A program made the translations under genes and the position numbers. Positions 13,001 through 24,000 of a stretch of DNA of 64,000 bases are shown piece by piece. The notes under the pieces were generated by a model, which was given only the letters and a program-made list of their open reading frames with translations, did not search any database and had not been told where the DNA came from. Position 1 is the first letter of the stretch; every line of letters starts with the position of its first letter. Source of the stretch: Haematococcus lacustris (taxonomy: Eukaryota; Chlorophyta; Chlorophyceae; Chlamydomonadales; Haematococcaceae); contig JASKMD010000014.1 in the NCBI GenBank assembly GCA_030144725.1, positions 9,194,502 to 9,258,501 on the forward strand, given 5' to 3'.

Positions 13001-16000
13001 CCCATGCCCCATGCCGCTGCTGCTGCTGCTGCAGGGTCCATCTCCACCAGCGAGGCCACCGGGAGAGTTGCAAGCCAGCGCACTGCACCAGCCACACCTG
13101 CTGGCCCCTGCCACCACATCAGCATCCACCAAGGGCATTCCTGGGGTACCGGCCCTCCCCCCTGCCCCCTCCAGCATGACGGCAATCTCAGCTCCCCTCC
13201 CACCACCCTCGGCCCCTGCCCCTGCCACCCAGCCGCTGTCAGCGGCTCAGGTGTCGGCCCAGGTGCGGGAGGCCCTGGCTGCTGACCTGGACCTCAGCGC
13301 TGTCCTCACCAAGCTGGCTGCCAGGTTTGGTATGGCGCAACCCCCCAGCCCACATGCCCTCCCCCTCCCCCTCCCCTCCACCCCCACCACCCAGATCACC
13401 GCCCTGCAGGCTGCCAGCACAGCAGAGCTACAGGGGCAACAGGGGCAGCCCACAGCTGTGCCCCTGGCCTCTATGCCTGTCAGGGCAGCAGGTGAAGGCA
13501 GGCTGCCAGGTGAGCAGGTGGGGCAGCCACAGGGCGGTGAGGAGGTGCAGGATGTGCTCGCTGCTCAGCTGGGTCCCAGCTCCCCTCCGGCTCGCCCTCA
13601 CGCTGCTGGCAGCCAGGCTGGCGGTGCAGGCAAGTCAGCGAGCTCCAACTCCCATGGCTATGCAGGGCAAGTGGGAGTGGGCAGCTCAGGGCAGGGTAAG
13701 GGTAGCGCAGGCAGCAGCAGGCAGGGTGCGGGGGAGACTGTGCCATGTGAGCATGCTGGGGAGGACTCTGTGGAGCTGAGGTCTGAGGGCAGCCTTGCTG
13801 TAAGCAGCCTACAGGGCATGGCCTCACCCTCCGCACCTGATGCAGCAGCCTCACCTCGCAGCCCAGCCCCAGCAGCAGGGGGACATGACCTGGGCCAGCT
13901 TCAGCCCTCCTTGCCTGCCAGTGATGCCCAAGCCACTGCCTTAGATCTAGCGGGGGGCACAACAGCGACCCTGTCTCAACAGCATCCAGATGCAGCTGCT
14001 GGGCAGCTCCTTACACCACCCCAGGCGCCTGGCAATGACGGTGCTTCTTCAAAGCCACAGCTGCTAGTGTCCTGTTATTCGCCTGACAGCCCCAGCCACA
14101 CCACCACCTGCACTGCAGCCAAAAATCAGCCCTCCCCTGCACCTGGCCCAGCCCCCCAGGACCCAGACCCTGACGCAGCCTTCTGCACCCCACCAAGGGC
14201 TGCGGCGTACAGGCAGCTGCAGCTGCTGCTGCCCGGCGCCTCCGCCCTGCCTTCCTGCTGGTCCCCTACCCCCTCCTCCCACACCAGCCCCACATCACCA
14301 CCCAGCACGCTCCACAAAGCAGCAGGGTCAGCCCAGCCCAGCCTGTCCCCTTCCCACGCCCAACCCCCCTCCCCCTCCCCCGCCCGCCCCCCTGCCTTCC
14401 AACCCGCCCTGCATGACCTGGTCAGCAGTGCAGTTCATGGCCTGCTGTTCGAGGACACGCCTGGCTGCTCCCAGTCCAGCAGCCATGCCCCGTCAACAAG
14501 AGCCTCCTGGGATGGGACCTGGGGCGGCCAGGCCACTGCTCCCAGCCGTGATGGTTCCGAGGGCTGGGCAGCAAGCTGGACAGGGGCCGCGGCAGACTCG
14601 GCTGCGGGGGGGGCCTTGGCTGCGAGTACACGAGGGTTGCAGGAGAGGGAGGAGAGGGGAGCTGCAATCAGGCATGAAGTGCAGGAGGTGCAGCGGCATG
14701 GTGCGCTTGAGGCGCAGCAGGGGTCCTGCAGCAGCCTGCAGGCAGAGCAGGGCAGCAGCCCTGGTGCAGGGGAGGAGGACGCCAGCTACCACACCCCTGA
14801 CGCCAGGCAGGCAGCGCCATCAGGCAGCCAGGTGGGCACCCCAGGCAGCCAGGCGTCCCCACGACCTGGGCCAAGCCTGGCTGCACGGCTGCGGCTGCAG
14901 CTGGACTGCCCAGCCAGCCCCTCTGACTCCAACAGGTGTGCCTTGAACGCAGCTCACCTTGGCAGTGTCTCAATGTGTGTGTGTCTGATACGTGCATGAC
15001 ATGCCATGCTAGCAAGTCATGTCAGGTGCATGTCATGCCAGCTGAGCAGCATCGCGTTCAGCTTTGCAGTTCATGTCTAGCTGCGCAGGTTCTGTGTGTC
15101 TGATAGGTGCCTGTAAGCAGTGGCCGCGGCCAGTATGCAGCAGCTTGCCAGGGCCACAGGCATCAGGCACACCTGCATGACCGTGACGGTTCAGCAGTAC
15201 TGGCCCTCATGGCCCAGTGATGCCAGCATTGAGTCTGGTGCACCACCGGCCAGCTGCCACGCTGCCATGCACAGAGTGGTCAGGGTGTGGTTGCAACAGC
15301 CTGCGGCCGCACCACCAACTGCCCTGCCAACTGTAACTGAGATATGCTATCCGCACATCCTGCTATCCTGCCTGCCATTCTGCTGTCCGGGCTGCTGTCC
15401 ACCGCCACACCCTTGCCGCCAGTGACCCACAGCCCTCCTGTTCCAATTGCCTACCACATGAAAGCACCCACGTTCACCTGCAGCGAGCATGAAGGGTATG
15501 CCGCCCTTTGCTTCTCCCTTCCCCTTGTAGTGCCCACGCACCCCAGCCAGGCCTAGAATATCTCCCCGCACCCGCTACATTTCCCGTCCCCTCTCTGGCC
15601 TCACCTCCTAGTGTCCTGGATGAATTCCTATACCGTAGTGTTACGCCTCGTTGGTGATACGCTGAATTGGTGAAAACAAAAAAACTAGGCCCAAAGGCCC
15701 TATCGGCACATATTTGGTGACAACGCCTGGCTCAAACATTGAAGTGATACATGTTTGGTGACTCTCTGTTCTCAATACATACGAAGCAAGAGGCTGCCAA
15801 GTGCAACACCTAGCAATAGCACATTGTCCACACATGCATTTGTTCACTGTTGGGGGAGCCGCCTTCGAGAACTGAAGCGTGTGGCTGCTTCCTTCACAGC
15901 CTTATCATCCTTACCCTTACTCTCGCCTTTTACCGCTATCAGAGCTGCTGCTGGCACTGCTGCTGTCGCTTCCATCAGCCTCCACCGTGGCAGCAGCCTT

Positions 16001-19000
16001 CTAAGCTTGTGTGACGATGTCGCCCTCATCACTATCAGAAAGAGGTTGCAGGCCCCTGCCCTTGCCCCTGCCCTTATTGTGGCCGCTCGAGCTTGCGACA
16101 GCTGCCTCTCGGTCTGCAGCATCTATGGGCCGAAGGACCGAGGTCAGTAAGCTCTGTTTCAGCTTTGACGCCATCTACCATGAAGTTATGGTGAACTTAA
16201 GGATGCTGATACAAATTTGGTGACAGCCGCATGCTCAAACAATTGGTGATACAAGCTGGTGACGAATCGATTTGGTGAAATCACCAACAAGGCGTATCAC
16301 TACAGTATATAGACATGTATATACATGTATATATAGACGTGTATATATATATATATATATATGTGTGTATACAGCTTGATAATTGTAAAGGGGATAGCTA
16401 TAAACAGCGGACCTGCCCCTGGCCTGCTTGCAGAACTTCAGTGTCGGGTGCCTTGATCCTCACCGCCTTGGGCGCTGCCGTCACTGACTGCCTGTTTGCT
16501 GCCAGCCCCTCCAGCTCAGCGTCCACACCCCCAGCCCATGACAGCAATCATCCAGCCCCTGACTGCAGCAGCCCAACCCCAAGCAGCTGCGCCGCTAGCC
16601 CTCCAGCCTGCAACGGCAGCCGCCCCAGCAGCAGCTGTGTGAGGGAGCAGCCCTGGGGTGGGAAAGGTGAGGGACAGAGGCGTAGGTGGGGTGAGGGTGA
16701 GGAGGAGCCATACAGCAGGCTGGGCAGTCCGGGCCACGGCAGGGGCCAGTCACCAGCCTTAGAGCAGGTTGAGGTGTGGGCCAACAAGCCCACGGAGCAG
16801 CTTATGGCACAGTCATTTCCTAGCCCTGTCTTAGAAGGGCTGGAGCAGCAGGAGGTAGCAGCACAGGAGGGCAGCGAGGGAACAGGAGGGTCGCCGCAGC
16901 AGGGCAGGGCAGCCGTGCAGGGGGTACCGCAGGGGTTGGCAAGCCGGGCCAACACTCAAGTGTCAGCGTGGCGGGCACCAGAGGTAAGGTCCAAGGCTGG
17001 GCAGGAGGAGGAGGAGGAGGCGGGGAGTGGGGCAGGGCCAGTCACAGGTTCCCTGGCGCTCCAGAGCCTTGCAGCACAGCCCAGGCTGACGCAAGAGCCA
17101 CTGAACCTGGCCCCACTCCCTTCCACGCAGCTGTTGCTCCGGCCCCAGCCCAGCCCACCACACTGTGCCCTGGCTGAACGATCACAAGACTTTGGCACGC
17201 CTGATGCCTGCCTTGCCCAGCCCCAGCCTGGCACGCCCTTCCAGCTGGGGTCAGCAGTGTGGCCTGATGCACCAGAGCCGGGACGGCACAGCAGCCAGTG
17301 TCATTCTGACCCATCTGTGAGCAATGAACGCAAAGCAACCCCACCCCAACAGGCTTCCCTTGAATCAGACATAGATGGCAAAGGCCAGACTGGACCAAGC
17401 TTGGACCCCAGCACCGGCGTCAGCAGCAGCAGCAGTGGCAGTGGTGGCAGCAGCAGCACCGGCGGCAGAGGTGTCAGTGGTGGCAGCAGCAGCGGCAGCG
17501 GCATCAGCAGCGACCTTGTCCCATCAGTGCAGTCCAAGCCTGGCTGTCAGCAACACTACCGGCCTCTATCACAACCTCTTGGGACATCTGGTAGCTCACT
17601 GCCTGGCCAGACCTTGGCAGCCCCTGCCTGTGCACCTGGATCACATAGCCAGGCACCCCCCAGCCCCCTGCTGCTGCAACCGAAAGCCAGTGCAGCAGGC
17701 AGTGCCATCCCCCCAGGCATGGCTGCTCAGGGGGAGGGGCAGGCAGCAGCTCACGCCAGCATAGAGCAGCTGCTGGTCTCAGCAGAGAGGCTGCTGTTCC
17801 TCAGCGCCCTCCCCACCTTGCCGCACAGCCCTCACAGCCCGGGCGGCAAAGAGTCGCTGCACTCTCACGAAGAGCAGGGCGGGCAGCAGCAGCGAGAGCA
17901 GCAGGACCAGCAGGGGTGGCAGCAAAGACCTGGTAAGGACCAGGTGCAGCAGCATCGCAACGCAGCAGGTGCTGCTACAGAGTCATCCCCCCTGGAGGTG
18001 TCTTGCCACCTTAATGGGCCTGGTCGGCTGCCGAGCCTCCACACAGCCTTGGTATCCAGCAGCCCTGCCTCAGGTGCTGATGCCTCAGCCTCAGCCTCTG
18101 TGCTGCCAAGCTCTGACTGGACCTTCCAGCCTAGCAGCATGCCAGTGCTGGCTGACAGCACCACAGGCACTGCTGACAGCACCGACAATCCTGACTGCAG
18201 CAACAGCAGCAACAGCAGCAGCGGCGACCACCATGCCAAGAGTAGCAGCGGCTGTGTGAGCAAGAGCAACAGCAGCAGTAGCAACAGGAGTGCAGCCTTC
18301 TGTGCACAGCAAGTGCTGATGACACCCAGGTCGCTTACCCAGCAGGCAGCAGGGCTGGCCACAGCCGTCTGTCAGGCCAGCCAGCCTCCTGCAGTGGTGG
18401 CCGTGGTGAGTGAGGACCTGCTGCATGCTGCAGTGCTCCCCAAGGGCCTTCAAGGGCCTCCTGGTCGAGGGGCTGCCTTGGTGTCAGCGGAGCAGCTGCT
18501 TGTCAGTCTGCAGTCAGTCCAGCAGCCTGCCCCTGCTAGCAACCCGTGTCTGCCGGCTGCTGCAGCAAGTTTGCAATGCCCAGCCGAAGCCAGCAGCAGC
18601 ACAGGCTGTCATAGGCCATGGAACGAGTCAGTGAGTCAGTGGGGTGCTACCAGGGAGGTGCAACAGGCTCCCCTTACCACGCAGCATCATGATCCCCTGC
18701 CACCCAGTCACACCAGTGAATGTCGCCACAGCAGCAGCAGCAGCATCAATGACAGCAACAGCAATGGCGGCAGTGAGGCGGCAGCCAGCGGCAGCACGCC
18801 AGTGTTGCACAAGTTGCCCTGCCCACCTGCCCCTCCTCCCAGTGTGCTGCTGCCAGGGCTGCCACTGCATCCGCCCCAGCGCCTGCGCCCTGACCTGGAG
18901 CCAGACCTCCAAGCCTGGCACCTTGAGCGGCAGCTGGGCCTGAGCCCGGGCCTTAAGACAGCCGCGCAGGCAGAGCAGCAGGTGCCAGCTGGTGCAGCAC

Positions 19001-19339
19001 CGGCCACTGCCACTGCGGCCAGACCCAGCTCCACACCCCCTGCATCCACCCCTGTGCCCAGCCAGAGTAATACCCCTGAGGAGCTCCAGCTGAGTGACAG
19101 GAGGCCACTGGGTAGTCAGGGGAGGCAGGCACTGCAGCCCTGTGGCCAGCAGGACGCTGATGATGCGCTGGTGGCGCTGCTGAAGGCCAAGCTGAGCTCC
19201 TGTATGCAGGCACTCAGGTGCGATGCCATCCTCACCACCACCAGTGCCATCATTGCCAGCAACACCACTGTTGAAGCTACCACTGTGTGGAGTCCATCAT
19301 TGCAATCGTTGCCATCACTGATGAAATCACCACTGTATG

Positions 19340-19375
<36 letters not shown>

Positions 19376-19956
19376 TATGGTGGTCATCATGCAGCACTGC
19401 TGCGAGACACACATGTGCACAGCTGTAGACTAGGCTTGCTTGGGTGTGTGTGAGGCTGCAGCTAGTGCCATGCACAGCACTCTCAACACGGTACAGGGCT
19501 GCGGCCTTATACACATGGCATCAACAGTGACCCCAGCCTGGTATGTATGTATCGCACTAAGTGGCCACGCGGTGCATGCGTATCCGCAGTGCAGCTGGCC
19601 ACAACCTTGCCCGCCCTGTCACCCTGCTGCCATACACCCTGCTGCCGCCTCTACGTCTCCGCCAGCAGCATCTGAAGTACATGGCATGTGCATGGTCAGA
19701 GGTAAACGCCACCAATGAACGCCGTTGTACACAGTGCTGCATGTCTCCACTAGACGCAGCTGAATGTTCTCAGTGCTGGGCTCCCAGGGCCAGTGCAGCT
19801 CATTGGACTGCATGAGGCAGCCAGCTGCCGGGGCTGACCGGCATGACACGACAGGGAGGGGGCTGGCCAGCAATCCTGCTATAGACCCAGTCTCCTGTGT
19901 GCATGTGTGCTTCCTGCTACAGGACTCTGGATCAGCAACTTGACGAAGATTCCTGA
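7044..19956 (+). CDS. Very large Ala/Pro/Gln/Ser-rich protein of unknown function, ~2500 residues
   Basis: Exons supported by open frame and matching codon phase: 7381-8850, 9491-10247, 10684-~10884, 11086-11342, ~12012-12152, 12590-12682, ~12956-14935, 16434-19217 and 19923-19956. The stop is at 19954-19956 after TLDQQLDEDS. The first exon (around 7044-7213) and the junctions near 10884 and 12956 are uncertain. Most of the protein is low complexity, rich in Ala, Pro, Gln, Ser and Gly. Short helical islands stand out: DPVEERIQALLARFQPA, VREALAADLDLSAVLTKLAA, two related copies IEQLLVSAERLLF and AEQLLVSLQSVQQ, and ALVALLKAKLSSCMQALR near the C-terminus. No catalytic domain, signal peptide or membrane segment is recognised. 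It could be a scaffold or regulatory protein, and more than one gene is not excluded. The 14936-16433 intron contains a transposon. Confidence 0.5.
15631..16307. mobile_element. Non-autonomous TIR transposon (MITE-like), TA target site
   Basis: 677 bp bounded by terminal inverted repeats of about 27 bp: the left end reads TACCGTAGTGTTACGCC(T)CGTTGGTGA and the right end, reverse-complemented, TACTGTAGTGATACGCC(T)TGTTGGTGA. Both ends are flanked by the dinucleotide TA (15629-15630 and 16308-16309). Subterminal copies of TTTGGTGA and CTCAAACA occur at both ends. No transposase frame is present. TA duplication and TIR form suggest mobilisation by a Tc1/mariner-type transposase. It sits in a phase-2 intron of the low-complexity gene. 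Confidence 0.8.
16308..16368. repeat. TA-rich microsatellite next to the transposon end
   Basis: ATGTATATACATGTATATA followed by an uninterrupted (TA)n run and TGTGTGTATACA. It directly adjoins the TA target site of the MITE-like element, so TA-rich sequence probably served as its target. Confidence 0.8.
19340..19375. repeat. (AGT)n trinucleotide microsatellite
   Basis: About eleven AGT units in the last intron of the low-complexity gene. In-frame translation gives a Ser run, but the conserved splice donor at 19217 places this outside the coding sequence. Confidence 0.75.
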
Positions 19957-21018
19957 GTGAGCAGGCTCCCATGACCTCTGCACTGCTGATGGGCCTGCTG
20001 CTGCCATAACTGGGTTTGTCGCCCCGCCAGGGCGCTCAGTGTCCTGCAGTACGCAGCTCCTAGCGTCCCTAGCGATCAAACGGAAGACATGCATCTGCCA
20101 GCTGCTTCTTTGAGTATTCCGTCTGGAGGTGCATTCTGGAGGTGCATTGAGCAGTCTGGAGGTGCACGGCCGCAAGCCATGAACCGTGAAGTAAATTAAT
20201 CTTGACGGCTCGTGTGGCATCATGAGGCCAACCTACAGCAGCGCTGAACACATTTGCATGCTCCTGTGCTGACCTCCCGTGCACCCTTGTTTGTTCACCT
20301 GGCTTAGAAGTGCGTTGCAGACTTTTGGTTGCAGCATGCCGGTCATGCCGCCCGGGGTACTGGTAGTGCCTGGACATGAAGCGGTGTGAGAGGCCAGTGA
20401 AGCGCCCTACCATTACCGTGCTACCAGCAACGCGCAGCAATGCACACTACCGTATCACCGTGCTATCAGTGGCATGCGGCAATGCGCACAACCGCAGAGG
20501 AGGAAGTCTCCGACAAAGTCCAAGCAGCCATACCAGGTTGGCAGTCACTATCGTCATGATCACTACACCCTTATTGCACAACTTGAACGCACTGCCCTGC
20601 AGCAGCCAGCTTGGTCAGTTCATGTTGAACAGGCGGTGAGGCGTGGCCACCACCAGGGCTGCTTGCTCCAAAGCCACGTTCTTGGCGTACCTGCAAAGCA
20701 GCGCCACCACCGAGCACCAATGAGGACATGCTTGTCTACGCACTTGGCAAACAAAGAGGCGGGTGAAGAAGGATATGCTCCACACCACTCACACCACGCA
20801 GAGAGAAGGATGGCGCGAGCCATGAACAACAACAACAACAACGAGGAGGGTGTAGGGCGACAACAGCAGAAAGGAGGAGGGTGTACAGCAACAACTACCA
20901 TGAGGAAAAAAGTGTAGATAAACAACAAAGAGGAGGGTGGCTTAAACCAACAAGAGCCAGCCCACCCCTTGCTGGCCTTGAGCCCAGTGCTGTGTCATCG
21001 TCAGCCCCAGAAGGCCCC
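19957..21018. other. Convergent intergenic region with AAC/AGG-rich repeats
   Basis: About 1.06 kb between the stops of two convergent genes. It should contain both 3' ends. At 20821-20945 there is a run of (AAC)n alternating with GGAGGGTGT-containing units. No convincing gene is seen here. Open frames on both strands lack family resemblance. Confidence 0.55.
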
Positions 21019-24000
21019 CTACTTGGGATGCAAGAAGGCGGAGTCCACCACGTCCTCGTCCTTGGAGTTGATGATGTAGTCCATGCTGGTAGGCAGGCCC
21101 CCAAACGACAGGCTTTCAGCTCCACAGTTCTTCACCTTTGTGAAGTTCCACACCACCTGCAGTCAAGACAGACAGGGTAGCCAGAGCCCAGGGTCAGGGT
21201 GGCCAGCACACAGAGCAAGGTGAATATGCCTGGGCAAAGCAAGCATTGGGGTGTTGGCATGTGCTTGGGGTGAGCACCAAGGCCTCTCACAAGTTACACC
21301 GCAGCCAGAGATCCATGCACTGGGTGTGGGTGTGGGACTGGGTGTGGGTGCGAAACCTTGCCGTGAGCCAAATAGCAGTTGGAAACATAAGCACTGTGAG
21401 AGCATCATCGCTGGGTTAGGGGTTAGGGTTAGGGTTAGGGTAACCATCTGTGCTGCTTACCAACAGGCCCAACATTCAAACAGGCCCAAGGTCGCCATCC
21501 GCCTGACCAACCTGCTTGCCCAACCTGACCTGCCAGCCCCGCCTGATTAGCTCATACACCGCACTGAGCACGCCCCACCACCACCACCACCACCACCCTC
21601 CCAGCCTAGCCGCCACCCACACTGAAGTTGCCGCAGCTGGCCGCCACCCAGCGCTCCGACATGCCCTTCTCCGTGATCCAGGTGAACTTGCCCTTGGACA
21701 GCGGCCGGCCGTCAGTGCGGATGGTGTCCTCGGGCCGCAGCCGCAGCAGGCGCGGCACGGCTCCACGGCCACCCATGCGGGAGGTGAAGCCGTTGGCGTC
21801 CCGACCCTGGGCAAGGTCAACGGCACACAGTCAGGTACATAAGCTTGCATAGGCTTGCATAGGCTTGATCTGGCCGTTCTCCCATGTTTGCCCTTCACAC
21901 GCACGCCTCCTTTCAAAGTTAGTCATTGGAGGTTACGAGGCTGGTGTGAGATGGTTTGGAGCAGATCATCGCGTTTTGTCGGCTGAGTTTGGCTGCTGCC
22001 GGTCATGCCCGTTTGAACCCTAGCGGCTGTGAAGGTAGAGGAGCAGGAAGGTGAAGGACATGCGGAGTCTAAGGGAGGGAGGGTGTTGAGGGTGAGCGTG
22101 GGGGTGGGGGTGGGTGGTGTAGAGGGGATGGGTGGAGTGGTGCAAGTGTGGGGCATGTGGTGTGCTTCAACTGACGCAACCAAGTGCAGGCCAGCAGGAG
22201 TGCTGCAAGCGGGTGCAGGGGCACGCAGAGCACATCACAGTGCAGCCTTGCGCAACCCCAGTGGGTATGAGGCATGCCCGTCACATGCCAGTGTGCGCAT
22301 GAGGCTGCTTGGCCATGTCGGGCTGATGCGTGGCAGGGGTTCTCACGTCCAGCAAGGTGGGGTTGCAGAGCGAGACAATCAAGTCTTTGCTAGGAAGTAG
22401 GCAGGGGCCAGCATTGGGTGGAGCCCAGCAAGGTCATCATATCAGGGGAGTTGGGTGGCAAGATGAAGTAAGCCGGTCTGTTTGCAGAAGGGACCACGCC
22501 CCCTGGCCCCCATCCTCCCATCGCCAACACCATTGGTGTGGGCGGCCTCCCCTCATCCTGCTCTTGGCATGACCTGACCCCTGCACTACTTTCCTTCACC
22601 CACACCTTCACCTACACCTGCATCCTGCTGTTGTCCCAGCACCCGCTGCCATGGCCTCACCTTGTCGTCCTCATACGTGGTCTTGACCACCATGAGGTAC
22701 TTGTCAGTGGTGGCCAGCACCCACTTGCCGTCATGGGTCACGTCAATGGCAGTGATGGGCGCCCCAAGGCCCGGGATGGCGGTCTTGGCCTGCGTCATCT
22801 TCTTGCCGTCATACAGCCGCACCTTGCCGTCCTGCTCACACCACACGGGTCAGCAGGAGCAGCTACACCGGGGTCAGGGTTCGGGTTAGGGTTAGGCCCT
22901 GGGTCAGGGTTCGAGGTAAGGTCAGGCCTAATCAGGCCCAGGTCAAGGTGTGGCCTAATTAGGCCCAGGCTGAGGCAGGCTGTTGAGGTGTGCGGGGTTG
23001 AAGTAGGCGGGTTTGGGGTCAGCGGGGGTACCTTGCAAAGTGGCCACTGACAGCAGCTAGGCCCAACTGCTCACCACCCGCCCTCTCACACCCAGACACC
23101 ATTCCCCCGCCCCTGCAAAAAAATCCCCTTCTTTCCCCGGCAGCGGTAGGAACTGTGCCCAGGGTCTTGCCAGTAGCCTGTTTTGGCTCCCCAGCCACCC
23201 CTGTCCCTCCCTCCCTCACTCTCTGCCACACAGACTACCTCCAGAGCAGCTGTGCCAGGTCAAAACCACATGCTATTCTGGCTGCATGGCCCCCCCTAGC
23301 CCCCCTGCTGCTGCCGTTGTGGGCTGCTGGCCTGGCCGACCGCCCACCTTTGAGCCCACCGCCACGAAGCCATCCCCCGAGGTGGCCATGCACTGGAAGT
23401 TGGTGCCGCGGGAGTAGTCCTTGCCGCCTGGGCAGTACTGCACCACTGGGGTCGTGTTGACCACGCCGTTAGGGTCTCTCAGGTCCCACCTACAGCGGCC
23501 CCACAGGCGGCAACCTCGCCAGCCAGCAGCAGTGGAGTGGATGGACGCCCAGAGAAAAAACTGAAGGGAGGAGAGAGATCCAGCCCAGGTGGCGATAGTG
23601 CTGATGTCCCCTGCCTTGCCGCACCCTGTCCACTCCTTCTCATGTCACTGTACAGCCAGGCACCAAGGCAGACACGATCAGGCTAGTGGCCTTGAAGGCT
23701 AGCTGCTGCCTCTGGTCCTGGTCATCCTGCACTCGTCCTGAGCTGTCCCTGAACCACCTCTGGTGCTGGTGTGGCTCTGACCAGCTGCTTTTGAGCTAAC
23801 CCTGCATTCCCCTCATCAGCCAGCACATGGCAGCACTGGACAGCAGGGGCAGGCTGCACTTGCTTTCCTTCCTGCTTCTGTTGTTTCTGTCTCTGTTGCT
23901 CGCTTGTTTACAAAGGTGGACAGCACAGCAGAGCAAACTGGGCAGGTGGGCTGACTCACAGGCTGGGCAGGGCGTCTAAAGAGCTGCCTGGACTGATTCT

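Noticed and set aside
15629..16309. Exon of the low-complexity gene between 15120 and 16300
   Set aside because: Direct joining of 14935 to 16434 keeps phase, and this interval is a bounded transposon plus sequence with frequent stops.
20620..20928. Minus ORF of 102 codons with Leu/Pro runs
   Set aside because: Generated by AAC and GGAGG repeats in the convergent intergenic region; no protein family or start context.
21413..21440. True telomere or chromosome end
   Set aside because: The tract is short and lies within an intron of a gene that continues on both sides.
22300..22480. Extra exon of the VID27-like gene (YFILPPNSPDMM frame)
   Set aside because: Exons 22831-22661 and 21806-21621 join in phase and reproduce the family sequence without a gap, so an additional exon would break the match.
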